A DNA stretch of 64,000 nucleotides from Vibrio gangliei (lineage in GTDB: Bacteria > Pseudomonadota > Gammaproteobacteria > Enterobacterales > Vibrionaceae). Below the pieces are notes generated by a model that was not told the DNA's origin, searched no databases, and saw only the letters and a list, made by a program, of their open reading frames with translations. The stretch's first letter is position 1. Every line of letters begins with the position of its first letter. Shown in pieces: positions 30,290-39,138 of this stretch. The stretch is from the NCBI RefSeq assembly GCF_026001925.1, contig NZ_AP021869.1, positions 310,001 to 374,000 on the forward strand. The letters are read 5' to 3'. The position numbers and the translations under genes were made by a program.

Positions 30290-30511
30290 CTAATGTTTGA
30301 AGTTCCAAGGCAGGAGTGCATTGATATCAGGTTCTGCTTTCGCTAGCTCTTTCATGCACTTGACTATGTAGTCGTAAAGGATAAGGCCGTTGGCTTTCGC
30401 TGTCTCGACGATGCTGTAAAGCATCGCGCTCGCTTCAGCGCCATTTGCAGTTGTCGAGAACAGCCAATTTTTTCTGCCAATAACCAGCGGCTTAATTGCA
30501 CGTTCAACGCG
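30290..30511 (-). pseudogene. IS66-family transposase (TnpC) C-terminal remnant
   Basis: Translated on the minus strand, this gives VERAIKPLVIGRKNWLFST, then NGAEASAMLYSIVETAKANG and ending ALLPWNFKH, the conserved C-terminus of IS66 transposases. A stop lies in frame just upstream (toward 30520) and the rest of the gene and element is missing. It is a fossil of insertion, not a mobile copy. Confidence 0.9.
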
Positions 30512-30561
30512 CCATCAAAGACCTCAAATTAAGCTCGCTTTTCCTACGCGACAACAATACA

Positions 30562-30585
30562 AAGCCCACCTCTTACGGTGGGCTT
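30562..30585 (-). terminator. Terminator of the small basic protein gene
   Basis: AAGCCCACC and GGTGGGCTT form a 9-bp perfect stem with a 6-base loop, 15 bases after the stop of the 38-residue gene; a moderately T-rich stretch follows on the minus strand. Confidence 0.65.
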
Positions 30586-30599
30586 ATAAGCCGCAATTT

Positions 30600-30716
30600 T
30601 TATTTGCGAGATGGTTTACGCGCTTTCACCATCCCTTGCTCGGCCGCTTTCTCTTGCTTCAACTTACGTTTTTCTTTCAAGCTTAACTGGGGTTGCTTCT
30701 TGTCTTTTTTACTCAT
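30600..30716 (-). CDS. Small highly basic protein (38 aa)
   Basis: The product starts MSKKDKKQPQLSLKEKRKLK and ends VKARKPSRK, with about 13 lysines in 38 residues. ATG 30716 has a strong ribosome site (GAGGTGAAG 4 bases upstream), and a good terminator follows, so this looks like a real single-gene unit. Small Lys-rich proteins of this kind are common orphans in Vibrio, often in DUF families. The function is unknown; nucleic-acid binding is only suggested by charge. It lies between the IS66 remnant and the GreA/B-domain gene. Confidence 0.72.
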   Translation of the reverse strand: MSKKDKKQPQLSLKEKRKLKQEKAAEQGMVKARKPSRK

Positions 30717-30776
30717 GACTTCACCTCTATTTTACTGACATAACATACAGCTACACACCAGATGCGGTGTCGGTGG

Positions 30777-31148
30777 CTATGATTGATGAATGATTTCGGT
30801 AATCACAAAGCAGCGGCGCTGGTTGAATATCTCGAGTTCTAAGACATCATCCTGAGAACGTCCCAACAATCGGGAACCTAAGTACGAGTCAACAGCTAGC
30901 ATCCCCGCAAGAGGTTGGCTCTTACGTGAATCAACTAACGTCATGCGATATTGATATGAGCGGTCAAGATCCACTAAGCGAACGGTGTCGCCAATCGCAA
31001 TTCGGGCTAAGTTGCGACACTGGGTTTGCTGTTCGTAAGCTTCAAACAGCGACAATAATCTTAGTGGTGATTGATAGGTTAAAAAGCGACTGGTTAACCA
31101 CCAAGTTCGCAGCGCCAAGCAGTACGCAGTGAACCAACGTTCAAACAT
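30777..31148 (-). CDS. Short GreA/GreB C-terminal-domain protein (Rnk/Gfh-like)
   Basis: The 123-residue product has a GreA/GreB C-terminal FKBP-like domain at about 48-118 (IAIGDTVRLVDLDRSYQYRM, LAVDSYLGSRLLGRSQDDVL). The N-terminal ~45 residues are Trp/Leu/Arg-rich and too short for the Gre coiled coil, so transcript cleavage is not expected. Proteins of this layout include Rnk and other RNA-polymerase secondary-channel modulators. ATG 31148 is chosen because AGGAAA precedes it; an upstream extension to 31214 has no ribosome site. It is a single gene on the minus strand. Confidence 0.8.
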   Translation of the reverse strand: MFERWFTAYCLALRTWWLTSRFLTYQSPLRLLSLFEAYEQQTQCRNLARIAIGDTVRLVDLDRSYQYRMTLVDSRKSQPLAGMLAVDSYLGSRLLGRSQDDVLELEIFNQRRCFVITEIIHQS

Positions 31149-31651
31149 GATATTTTCCTTCTTAATGCCTTGTCTTACAGATAATTGCAGTGCATTGAAC
31201 CGGAAGTGCGTCACCTCCGGCTTAGTTCAGGAAAATCGTCACCATGTTTTCTAACCTCGTATGATTGGAAAGCTCTATAGCACTATAGCGAGCAGGAAAA
31301 AGAAAGCAAAAGCACTCAAGCGAACAAAATGGCAAGAAAAACAGAAAAGGGAAACAAAATGGTGCCGCTACTCAAGCCTCTGGCAGTTAGTAGCAGAAAA
31401 GCCAAAGTCTTAGCATAAAGTGGTGATTTTCATACCACCAAGAAACAAAAAAAGCAGCGATGGGTGCAAGCTATTTCGCTTTGTGTGATCGAACTAGGTT
31501 GTCAGATGATTACTGTGCAGTTCAAATAAGCGCCATCACGCCCTAAAAACAAAAAGGCTTGAATATATTTTTGTCTAAGCCTTTTGCCAATCCCGAAACA
31601 AAGCCATATTGGTTGCCTTTCTCTGATGTTGAAAGGGTTTCAGAGGATTTC
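31149..31651. other. Non-coding stretch upstream of orphan ORFs
   Basis: No convincing gene. A 50-codon frame at 31261-31413 is Lys-rich but lacks a ribosome site. The stretch includes a hairpin at 31552-31585 (AAAAGGCTT/AAGCCTTTT) that works as a terminator-like end on the plus strand. Confidence 0.5.
31552..31585 (+). terminator. Terminator-like hairpin AAAAGGCTT / AAGCCTTTT
   Basis: Nine-base perfect arms around a 16-base AT-rich loop, ending in TTTT. It overlaps the 5' end of the longest reading of the next ORF, which argues against translation from 31559. Confidence 0.5.
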
Positions 31652-31801
31652 ATGGCTAATCGAATTGATGATATTGATGAGTCTAATTCGGATTTGGTCA
31701 ACCCAGATGCTTTTCTCTCAGATATTACGTTACGGCTTGTGGTCCGTTATGCAATAAATTTTCTAATGCCATTTTCGAATCGAGAAGTAAGTTATGAGTA
31801 A
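31652..31801 (+). CDS. Small orphan ORF (49 aa), possibly a gene remnant
   Basis: ATG 31652 has AGAGGA 4 bases upstream. The product MANRIDDIDESNSDLVNPDA continues to NREVSYE. The frame is open upstream to 31559 with protein-like sequence (KPYWLPFSDVERVSEDF), so it may be the tail of a longer lost gene. Its 3' end overlaps the next small ORF by 8 bases, as in coupled pairs. No family is recognised. It is in a region of gene debris. Confidence 0.35.
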   Translation: MANRIDDIDESNSDLVNPDAFLSDITLRLVVRYAINFLMPFSNREVSYE

Positions 31802-31913
31802 AAAGCGGTTGTCAGAAAAAGACCTTTTAGAGGGATTAACAAGTCATACAGCACACTCGGATGAACTCGCGGCTACAAGTGAAAAAGATTGGGGTCTATT
31901 CGGAAGATGCTGA
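31794..31913 (+). CDS. Small orphan ORF (39 aa), overlapping the preceding one
   Basis: The product starts MSKKRLSEKDLLEGLTSHTA and ends DWGLFGRC. The LLEGLT..H..E...DWG spacing faintly recalls the C-terminal tails of MazE-like antitoxins, but this is weak. A one-base shift near the end would extend it into DADKADSDFLVERRDVFDSS, so it may be a frameshifted remnant. The 8-base overlap with the upstream ORF suggests an ancestral operon pair such as a toxin-antitoxin module. Confidence 0.3.
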   Translation: MSKKRLSEKDLLEGLTSHTAHSDELAATSEKDWGLFGRC

Positions 31914-32256
31914 TAAGGCGGATAGCGATTTTCTAGTTGAACGACGTGACGTTTTTGACTCTTCCTGAATTGAATTTGAGGAAGATGAACAAGATTAAGC
32001 AAACAGAAAACTCCCCAGACATTAACGTTGATATTGATGTTCTGTGAACCAGCATGTTTGTGTTTCGGAATTAATCACCAGAATCAAAAACTCCCTGTTG
32101 TAAGTTACGATACCAGTAAGCTGACTGATCTTGCGACAAATATCGATTTACGGTCCATTAGATAATGGGAGTTGGACTTAGGCTATTCACTTTCCTGCTG
32201 AGGAAAACGTAATACTTAATGAATTGGCTTTATGAGTTCGCAGTTACACTTTAGCC
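31914..32256. other. Decayed sequence without an intact gene
   Basis: About 340 bases with short protein-like fragments in the plus frames (FLVERRDVFDSS, IEFEEDEQD, LPVVSYDTSKLTDLATNIDL), each cut by stops. It looks like degraded coding DNA of unknown origin. Confidence 0.45.
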
Positions 32257-32281
32257 GGCTTTGTTGCTTAAATAGATTGAA
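32257..32281. mobile_element. Possible IS903/IS5-family terminal inverted repeat (solo end)
   Basis: GGCTTTGTTGCTTAAATAGA closely resembles the IS903 end GGCTTTGTTGAATAAATC as I remember it. No transposase or second end was found nearby. It abuts the methylase remnant, suggesting a deletion scar. Confidence 0.35.
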
Positions 32282-32296
32282 CGATACGATACGAAA

Positions 32297-32593
32297 ATGC
32301 TGTACCAGAGTCATCTTTACAAGATAAGAATAAACGATGATGCTGTAATGTCGCCTTATATGCTTTTAGCCGCCCTATCTAATCCTCTAGTTATAGATCA
32401 AATTCAGTCGAAGAGATTTACACAGGACATTATAGATTCATTAGGGAAACGCATTCTGGAACTGATTATTCCAGTACCTAGAGATATAGCTAAACGACAA
32501 AGGATTATCGATATTACAAAACGTTCAATAGATGAAAGAATTGAATCAAGAGAGCTGGCAAGGCAAGCTAAGTTGATGGTTTGTGAGCCCTAA
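32297..32593 (+). pseudogene. C-terminal fragment of a DNA methylase / type I specificity-like protein
   Basis: The fragment reads LYQSHLYKIRINDD, MSPYMLLAALSNP, IQSKRFTQDIIDSLGKRI, ELIIPVPRDIAKRQRI, the layout of the target-recognition half-domain plus helix at the C-terminus of HsdS or N-6 adenine methylases. Only ~98 codons remain, without the catalytic part, and no partner restriction genes are in the window. The initiating ATG 32297 is arbitrary. It is most likely a relic of a lost restriction-modification island. Confidence 0.65.
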
Positions 32594-32745
32594 TTATTTT
32601 TTTAGGGTGTTATTTAGGGTGTTAAATAGTTTTTTGTTTTTTAACATCTGAATTTATTCGGTTTTTTATAAATGGGCGGCATGATGTAATCCACCTTTAG
32701 GCTTAAACATCAGCACTTATCTGACCCTATAAACGCTTAAAATTG

Positions 32746-32777
32746 AAGGCTCACTGCTTAGGTAGTGAGCCTTTTTT
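32746..32777. terminator. Strong hairpin terminator at the LysR 3' end
   Basis: AAGGCTCACT and AGTGAGCCTT form a 10-bp perfect stem with an 8-base loop followed by TTTT on the plus strand. It lies just beyond the LysR stop and probably separates the debris region from the lactate genes in both directions. Confidence 0.75.
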
Positions 32778-32778
32778 G

Positions 32779-33681
32779 TTATTCAAAATAATGAGATATT
32801 GCAAGGTAACGATTACGAATATGCTCTATTAATAATCGAACTTTATGAGGCGGTTGCCGAGTAAAAGGATATACAGCATAAACACCAAGCTTTTTACCAA
32901 CTTGTTCCGGGAAGATATCGATTAATTCTCCATTACGTAAATCGTGATAAACCAAGCACTTGGGTACATAAGCAATCCCATGGCCACCAAGTGATGCTTT
33001 TCTTAATGCCATTGCGTTGTCAGTCGTGAAGGTTCCCGATACTTTTACAATATAGTTGCCATCATTTCCTTTAAATTCCCAATCGGTCGCCCCTGTTGTT
33101 TGATAACTATATTGAAGGCAATTATGGTTAACAAGGTCTTGTGGTGTGAGAGGTTTTGTATTTCTAATGATGTAAGAGGGTGATGCGCATACAATCCATT
33201 GGGAATCAAGAATATGTCTAGCGATAAGACTTGAGTCTTCTAAGTATCCAGTACGAATAACTAAGTCGAAACCCTCATCTATTAAATTGACGAAACGATT
33301 ATCCAGAGACATGTCGACAGTTAAACCAGAATATTTATTACAAAATTCAGCAACAGCGTCGGCCAATAGTAGATCTCCAGAGATAGCCGGAACCGACATT
33401 CGAATGTGACCACTGATGTTTTCACCGAACCCTGCCACAGCATCTTCTGCTTCTTGCGCGGCATACCTCACACTTTTTGCTTTTGTTAGCAAGACTTTAC
33501 CAGCTTCACTCAGCGTGAGTTTTCGAGTTGTTCTGTATAGCAATTGAACTCCCAAATCATCCTCTAATCGGGCAATTCTTTTGCTAACTGCTGAATTTGT
33601 AAGATTATTTTTCTCAGCGACTTTATTGAAGTTCCCTAACTCAACAACTTGAGAGAATAAAATTAAGTCATCTACTCGCAT
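32779..33681 (-). CDS. LysR-family regulator divergent from L-lactate genes
   Basis: The 300-residue product has the LysR helix-turn-helix (LILFSQVVELGNFNKVAEKN, then NLTNSAVSKRIARLEDDLG) and an effector domain (SGHIRMSVPAISGD, GFDLVIRTGYLEDSS). It is transcribed away from lldP with 190 bases between, the usual arrangement for a regulator of the neighbouring operon, so lactate control is inferred. A perfect palindrome lies just upstream. The start ATG 33681 has no clear Shine-Dalgarno sequence. Confidence 0.88.
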   Translation of the reverse strand: MRVDDLILFSQVVELGNFNKVAEKNNLTNSAVSKRIARLEDDLGVQLLYRTTRKLTLSEAGKVLLTKAKSVRYAAQEAEDAVAGFGENISGHIRMSVPAISGDLLLADAVAEFCNKYSGLTVDMSLDNRFVNLIDEGFDLVIRTGYLEDSSLIARHILDSQWIVCASPSYIIRNTKPLTPQDLVNHNCLQYSYQTTGATDWEFKGNDGNYIVKVSGTFTTDNAMALRKASLGGHGIAYVPKCLVYHDLRNGELIDIFPEQVGKKLGVYAVYPFTRQPPHKVRLLIEHIRNRYLAISHYFE

Positions 33682-33702
33682 TATATTATGTCGTTTTTGG
33701 AA

Positions 33703-33719
33703 ATAATGAATTTCATTAT
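33703..33719. promoter_or_regulatory. Candidate LysR operator
   Basis: The perfect palindrome ATAATGAATTTCATTAT (17 bases) satisfies the T-N11-A rule for LysR-type sites and lies 22 bases upstream of the regulator start, in the divergent lldP region. Confidence 0.5.
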
Positions 33720-33872
33720 CTATCTATGTGCATAAAAAATAAAGACATATATTAACCAGATAAAAACAAAATCATAACAATCACTTCAATTCAATAATGT
33801 GGCTCAAGCATTTAATCTGTTTCACATATTGCAGGTTAAATCCTAATAAGGATGCAGGGCTTAAGGACAAGG

Positions 33873-35573
33873 ATGGATTCCATGAGTGTAACTCAATTAG
33901 CATTGGCTGCCTTTTCACCTATCGTAGTGGCAGCCATTTTACTTGTTGGACTAAATTGGCCAGCTAAAAAAGCGATGCCTGTTTCATTTATATTAACGGT
34001 GATGATTGCGCTGACTTTTTGGGATATGACAACCAATCGAGTTATTGCTTCAATACTACAAGGTTTAGGTATTACCGTTACGGTGCTATGGATCGTTTTT
34101 GGTGCCATTTTGTTACTAAATACACTGAAGTATACAGGGGCGATCACGGTTATTCGTAATGGATTTACCAATATTTCCCCAGACCGGCGTGTACAGGCGA
34201 TTATCATTGCGTGGTGTTTCGGTTCATTTATAGAAGGTGCCTCTGGATTTGGTACTCCTGCTGCGATTGTTGCTCCATTATTAGTTGCTATTGGTTTTCC
34301 TGCTTTAGCTGCTGTTCTTATTGGCATGATGATTCAGTCAACACCGGTATCATTTGGTGCGGTTGGAACCCCTATTTTGGTGGGTATTAATAAGGGGCTT
34401 GATACTCATAAAATTGATGGTGTTCTAATCTCCCAAGGTTCTAATTGGGGGGAATATTTACAACACATCACTTCTACGGTCGCCATTATTCATGCTTGTG
34501 TTGGTGTCTTAATGCCAATATTAATGGCTGTTATGTTAACTCGCTACTTTGGAAAAAATCGTAGTTGGAAGGAAGGATTGGATATTCTCCCATTTTCACT
34601 ACTAGCAGGGGTAGCATTTACCATTCCCTATGCATTTACCGGGATATTTTTAGGGCCAGAATTCCCATCATTAGCCGGTGGTTTGTTTGGCTTGTTGATT
34701 GTAGTGACTGCAGCCAAAAAAGGCTTTTTAGTACCTGAAAAATCTTGGGATTTTTGCCCAGAAAAAGAATGGCCTGCAGAGTGGTTAGGTTCATTAAAAA
34801 TGGAACTAGACGATATTAAAGGCAAACCTATGAGCTTGGCTATAGCCTGGCTTCCATATGTATTGCTAGGTATCGTTTTAGTGCTAAGCCGTGTTAATGC
34901 AGATTTTAAAGGTTGGTTGCTAAGCGTTAGCTTGAGTTTTAATAATATTCTTGGTGAGCAAGGAATTAGCGCTTCGATAGAACCTCTTTATTTACCTGGC
35001 GGGGTACTTGTATTCGCAGCTCTAGTAGCCGTATTGATTCAAGCGCGGAATGCGAAGCCTTTAGCTCAGGCTTTTGGGGAGTCAACGAAGACTTTGATTG
35101 GAGCCGGATTTGTCCTTATTTTTACTATCCCGATGGTGAGGATTTTTATTAACTCCGGCGTCAATATGTCCGGCTTGGACAGTATGCCTGTGATGACTGC
35201 CAATTTTGCTGCAAGTTTAGTTGGCGACTTTTTTCCTGCAATTAGCCCGACAATTGGCGCATTGGGGGCTTTTATTGCGGGCTCAAATACCATTTCAAAT
35301 ATGATGTTTAGTCAGTTTCAATTTGAAGTGGCACATGCATTAAATATTTCTAGTATTTTGGTTATTGCTCTACAAGCTGTAGGGGCGGCGGCTGGAAATA
35401 TGGTCGCTATACATAATGTTGTCGCAGCTTCAGCTACGGTTGGGTTATTAGGTCGTGAAGGGGCAACGCTACGTAAAACGATCATTCCAACACTTTATTA
35501 CCTTGTTGCTACAGGATTGATTGGTCTTCTTCTTGCCTATGGCTTTGGTATGACCGATGTATTAATGGGTTAA
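33873..35573 (+). CDS. lldP: L-lactate permease
   Basis: This 566-residue inner-membrane carrier of the LctP family imports L-lactate with protons. It has about a dozen membrane segments and the family segments [20 protein letters not shown] near residue 120, [13 protein letters not shown] near 155 and [20 protein letters not shown] near 455. Three in-frame ATGs compete (33852, 33873, 33882); 33873 has AAGGA 5 bases upstream and is used. It is followed by the lactate dehydrogenase gene 58 bases later, and divergent from the LysR gene. Confidence 0.93.
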   Translation: MDSMSVTQLALAAFSPIVVAAILLVGLNWPAKKAMPVSFILTVMIALTFWDMTTNRVIASILQGLGITVTVLWIVFGAILLLNTLKYTGAITVIRNGFTNISPDRRVQAIIIAWCFGSFIEGASGFGTPAAIVAPLLVAIGFPALAAVLIGMMIQSTPVSFGAVGTPILVGINKGLDTHKIDGVLISQGSNWGEYLQHITSTVAIIHACVGVLMPILMAVMLTRYFGKNRSWKEGLDILPFSLLAGVAFTIPYAFTGIFLGPEFPSLAGGLFGLLIVVTAAKKGFLVPEKSWDFCPEKEWPAEWLGSLKMELDDIKGKPMSLAIAWLPYVLLGIVLVLSRVNADFKGWLLSVSLSFNNILGEQGISASIEPLYLPGGVLVFAALVAVLIQARNAKPLAQAFGESTKTLIGAGFVLIFTIPMVRIFINSGVNMSGLDSMPVMTANFAASLVGDFFPAISPTIGALGAFIAGSNTISNMMFSQFQFEVAHALNISSILVIALQAVGAAAGNMVAIHNVVAASATVGLLGREGATLRKTIIPTLYYLVATGLIGLLLAYGFGMTDVLMG

Positions 35574-35631
35574 GACGATTAGGACTGAACTCAGTAAATA
35601 AAATGTATTATCTAATATTAGGAATATATCC

Positions 35632-36771
35632 ATGATTATTTCATCTTCGACTGACTACCGTGCTGCGGCTAAATCAAAGCTACCACCATTTTTATTTCAC
35701 TATATTGATGGTGGTTCATACTCAGAACATACTTTAAGGCGTAATAGTGATGATTTATCTGATATTGCTTTGCGCCAACGTGTTTTGAATAACATGTCTG
35801 AGTTGGATTTGAAAACACAACTGTTTGGTGAAGCTTTAAATATGCCAATCGCACTTGCTCCCGTCGGACTCACTGGAATGTATGCACGGCGTGGTGAAGT
35901 TCAAGCTGCAAAAGCAGCAAGTAATAAAGGTATCCCTTTTACTTTATCGACAGTTTCCGTTTGTCCTATTGAAGAGGTGGCACCGGCGATTAAACGGCCG
36001 ATGTGGTTTCAACTTTATGTTTTAAAAGATCGTGACTTTATGAGAAATGTATTGGAGCGAGCTAAAGCAGCAGGAGTCACTACTCTTGTTTTTACGGTAG
36101 ATATGCCAGTCCCAGGGGCGCGCTACCGAGATATGCATTCTGGTATGAGCGGGCCGAATGCCGCAATTCGCAGAGTGATGCAATCTGTCACTCATCCTAA
36201 GTGGGCATGGGATGTAGGTTTGAATGGGAAGCCTCATGATTTGGGCAATATTTCAGCTTACCGAGGTACACCAACCAAATTGGAAGATTATATTGGTTGG
36301 TTGGGTGCTAACTTTGATCCTTCCATTTCATGGAAAGATCTAGAATGGATCCGAGATTTTTGGGAAGGTCCTATGATTATTAAAGGGATTTTAGATACGG
36401 AAGATGCGAAAGATGCGGTTCGCTTTGGTGCCGATGGAATAGTGGTGTCTAATCATGGTGGAAGGCAATTGGATGGTGTGCTCTCGACAGCGAGAGCTTT
36501 GCCTGATATTGCTGATGCTGTAAAGGGGGATATAAAAATTTTAGTCGATTCCGGAATACGTTCGGGTTTAGATGTAGTGAGAATGTTAGCCCTAGGTGCG
36601 GATTGTACTCTTTTAGGTCGCTCATTTGTTTACGCGTTGGCAGCTCAAGGCCAATTAGGTGTTGAAAATTTATTAGATTTATATGAAAAAGAAATGAAAG
36701 TAGCGATGACGCTAACCGGAGCAAAAAGTATTAACGATTTATCTTCAACTTCTCTGGTTTCAAATTTATAA
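35632..36771 (+). CDS. lldD: FMN-dependent L-lactate dehydrogenase
   Basis: This 379-residue membrane-associated flavoenzyme oxidises L-lactate to pyruvate and passes electrons to the quinone pool. It starts [20 protein letters not shown] and shows the alpha-hydroxy-acid-oxidase motif [10 protein letters not shown] with the catalytic His, plus [20 protein letters not shown] for FMN phosphate. Length equals E. coli LldD. The gene is paired with lldP in one unit ended by a clean terminator. Confidence 0.95.
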   Translation: MIISSSTDYRAAAKSKLPPFLFHYIDGGSYSEHTLRRNSDDLSDIALRQRVLNNMSELDLKTQLFGEALNMPIALAPVGLTGMYARRGEVQAAKAASNKGIPFTLSTVSVCPIEEVAPAIKRPMWFQLYVLKDRDFMRNVLERAKAAGVTTLVFTVDMPVPGARYRDMHSGMSGPNAAIRRVMQSVTHPKWAWDVGLNGKPHDLGNISAYRGTPTKLEDYIGWLGANFDPSISWKDLEWIRDFWEGPMIIKGILDTEDAKDAVRFGADGIVVSNHGGRQLDGVLSTARALPDIADAVKGDIKILVDSGIRSGLDVVRMLALGADCTLLGRSFVYALAAQGQLGVENLLDLYEKEMKVAMTLTGAKSINDLSSTSLVSNL

Positions 36772-36776
36772 CTTTG

Positions 36777-36803
36777 AAAGGCCAATTCAATTGGCCTTTT
36801 CTT
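36777..36803 (+). terminator. Terminator after lldD
   Basis: AAAGGCCAATT and AATTGGCCTTT form an 11-bp arm palindrome with almost no loop (inner pairs will open), followed by TCTTTG, 6 bases after the lldD stop. Confidence 0.75.
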
Positions 36804-36876
36804 TGTCTCATATTTCAATAACTTTGCTCAAAGAAAGGCAATATAAATCACATAAATAAAATATCGTACTTTAAAA

Positions 36877-36896
36877 ATCAAAATACTGTTTTATTA
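36877..36896 (+). promoter_or_regulatory. Possible KdgR-type operator before the pectate lyase gene
   Basis: ATCAAAATACTGTTTTATTA agrees with the KdgR consensus AATRAAAYRNYRTTTYATTT at 17 of 20 positions by eye. It lies 77 bases before the ATG. AT-rich context makes chance matches easy. Confidence 0.4.
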
Positions 36897-36972
36897 CTAT
36901 TTGTGTGCAAAAAACAAACAGGCGCATGAATCAATACATGAAGTAATAATAACAATATGGAGATGAGAACGT

Positions 36973-38625
36973 ATGAAACGGTTACCTTTAGCTATGGCTA
37001 TCATGGCTTCACTCACGGCCACTTCAGCAATGGCTTTTAGCAGCATTCCTCAGCCGGTGGAACACAAAAAATCGGTAGGTTCAATGGGGGCAAATGGTTG
37101 GGCGAGTGCCGAGGAAAGTGTGACTGGTGGCGCTGGTGCCACGGCCGACCGTATCTACACAGTCACGAATCGTAAGCAGTTGATTGAGGCTTTATACGGT
37201 AGCCAAGATGCCAACATCAATGCTGATCCTAGCAATGAGAAAAAAGTCATTTATATCAAAGGCAAAATTGATTTATCCGCCAATCAAAAAGGCAATAAAT
37301 CGATGACGGCGGAAGATTTCATGGCTCAATGTGAGCAGTATGGCTACAACGATTACGACACTTTTTACCAAGCCTACCGCAACGAATTTAACCCTCACAC
37401 TTGGAATAAACAAAGCCTTGCTTCTAATGGTCGTCCGCCGGCGGTATCTGGGCCACTAGAAGACGCGCGTGATTGTTATCAAAAAGCACAAGCGGCGTAT
37501 ACGGTCCTGCGTGTGGGCTCAAATACCTCTATTTTAGGTTTAGGCAATAATGCTGAGCTCAGTTTTGGTACCTTATTATTAGGCAAAAATGGCGAGGAGC
37601 CTGTGTCTAATATTGTGATCCGCAATATCGAATTTAAAGATGCGTTTGATTTCTTCCCATCTTGGAGCCCAACCGATTCATTCAAAATTGATAAAAATGA
37701 ATTTGGCGTGGGTAATTGTAGTGACGCATATGTCAGTGATGAGGTGAACCCTGCTGCATGTGAAAGCATTGAAGGTGGTCGTTGGAACTCGGAGTACGAT
37801 TTAATATCGGTGGATAACGCCCATCGTGTGTGGATTGACCATAACACCTTTAGTGATGGCAAGCGTACTGATGATAAGTACCCGCCAGTATTTGCGGCGC
37901 CTTATAATGCCAAAGAGCAAAAAGTGCAGCATCATGACGGTTTAGTGGATGTGACCAACGGGGCGACACAAGTCACCATGTCTTATAACCACTTTAAAAA
38001 TCACGATAAAACCAACTTGTTGGGTGGCAGCGATACCACCAATGCGGAGCGTTCGTATGGCCCAGGTTCGATTGATGTGACTTTCCATCATAACTATTGG
38101 CAAGATACCGGCCAGCGTATGCCGCGTGTTCGTTTTGGTCGAGTGCATGTTTACAACAACTTCTTCCAGCTTGACGCTAACAGCGATCCTGCGCCAACTT
38201 ACCGCATGGGTGATGCCATTATTTTAGGTACTGCATCGAAAATCGTGGCAGAGAACAATTCGTTTGAGATCAAAGGTGAAGATTTTGCTAAGAAGATCAT
38301 CGGCTTCAGCTCTAGCCAATCGAACCGAACTAAGTGTGAAAATACCCAACGTTATGAAGTAGGGGCTTGTGCTACTTACTTCTATGCACAAGGTAACTTA
38401 GTCAATGGTGAAGACATGGATCTGAATGAAATTGCTCAGACACGAGCCACCAGTTCAAGTAGCAATTCACCATTAACCATCTTGTCACCTAACAGCGATA
38501 GCGAGTTCTGGCTACCTCGTTATAGCTACGATTATCAATTGCAGCCTGCACAACAGGTGAAAAATGAAGTCGTACGTCACGCCGGTTCCGGTAAGTTAAA
38601 GTTTAACCCTCATCACGCCAAATAG
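36973..38625 (+). CDS. Secreted pectate lyase, polysaccharide lyase family 1
   Basis: This 550-residue protein has a clear signal peptide ending ATSAMA (about residue 21). The parallel beta-helix domain shows the PL1 motifs VWIDHNTFSDGKRTDDKY and DGLVDVTNGATQVTMSYNHF, and the Arg motif GQRMPRVRFGRVHVYNNFF. Pectate lyases cleave polygalacturonate by Ca-dependent beta-elimination. A Cys-containing insert near residue 250 and an extra domain-like insert at about 110-160 make it longer than plant-pathogen PelC types. It stands as a single gene with a hairpin terminator, and other pectin genes are not in the window. Confidence 0.92.
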   Translation: MKRLPLAMAIMASLTATSAMAFSSIPQPVEHKKSVGSMGANGWASAEESVTGGAGATADRIYTVTNRKQLIEALYGSQDANINADPSNEKKVIYIKGKIDLSANQKGNKSMTAEDFMAQCEQYGYNDYDTFYQAYRNEFNPHTWNKQSLASNGRPPAVSGPLEDARDCYQKAQAAYTVLRVGSNTSILGLGNNAELSFGTLLLGKNGEEPVSNIVIRNIEFKDAFDFFPSWSPTDSFKIDKNEFGVGNCSDAYVSDEVNPAACESIEGGRWNSEYDLISVDNAHRVWIDHNTFSDGKRTDDKYPPVFAAPYNAKEQKVQHHDGLVDVTNGATQVTMSYNHFKNHDKTNLLGGSDTTNAERSYGPGSIDVTFHHNYWQDTGQRMPRVRFGRVHVYNNFFQLDANSDPAPTYRMGDAIILGTASKIVAENNSFEIKGEDFAKKIIGFSSSQSNRTKCENTQRYEVGACATYFYAQGNLVNGEDMDLNEIAQTRATSSSSNSPLTILSPNSDSEFWLPRYSYDYQLQPAQQVKNEVVRHAGSGKLKFNPHHAK

Positions 38626-38643
38626 GGGATGAATGAGTAAATG

Positions 38644-38681
38644 AAAAAGCCCCCGATTGGTCAAATAATCGAGGGCTTTTT
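38644..38681. terminator. Bidirectional terminator between pel and the small periplasmic gene
   Basis: AAAAAGCCCCCGAT pairs with ATCGAGGGCTTTTT (one mismatch). A and T runs flank both sides, so it can serve both converging genes. Confidence 0.85.
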
Positions 38682-38704
38682 AGCTGTTCTTATCACAATC
38701 AATC

Positions 38705-38962
38705 TTATTTTAGATCGCTCATGATTTTGTCTGCTTTCGATTGAAGCTCATCCATTTTCTTTTGGAAGTCAGCCACTTGCTCATCAGTCATGTTTGCAAC
38801 TTTGTCAGAAAATGCTTTATTTTGCTCTAGCATTTTTTCAGCTTGTTTCTTGTTGTTCTCGTTCATTTCATCTAGGTTGGCTTGTTGTTTGTCTGTTAGG
38901 CTAGCAGCAGTAGCAAATGTTGAAGCAAGAACAAGAGATAACACAAGAGTACGTTTTAACAT
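38705..38962 (-). CDS. Small secreted/periplasmic helical protein (85 aa)
   Basis: The product starts MLKRTLVLSLVLASTFATAA, a good signal peptide, then ~65 residues of charged heptad-like helix (TDKQQANLDEMNENNKKQAE, KMLEQNKAFSDKVANMTDEQ). It may form a periplasmic coiled coil, but no family with known function is recognised. ATG 38962 has AAGGAA 6 bases upstream; the upstream TTG in frame is not needed. It is convergent with the pectate lyase gene. Confidence 0.82.
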   Translation of the reverse strand: MLKRTLVLSLVLASTFATAASLTDKQQANLDEMNENNKKQAEKMLEQNKAFSDKVANMTDEQVADFQKKMDELQSKADKIMSDLK

Positions 38963-39138
38963 GATCAATTCCTTTATACGGATGTAGTTTCGTTGCGTAA
39001 ATGACTCTTAAATCTGAACGCTATGTAAAATCTGTGTCAGACATGTCTAGATGAGGCCGATTAATCAATTTATGTGGATCTCGTGTTGTTTTTTTGTTTT
39101 TTCTTGCCGTTCAACATGTTGAATTTCATAAGGAAGTT

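Noticed and set aside
31261-31413. 50-codon Lys/Arg-rich plus-strand ORF
   Set aside because: No ribosome site and no recognisable family; likely chance in A-rich DNA.
31559-31651. Longer start of the 49-aa ORF
   Set aside because: The TTG falls within a terminator-like hairpin without ribosome site; ATG 31652 is better supported.
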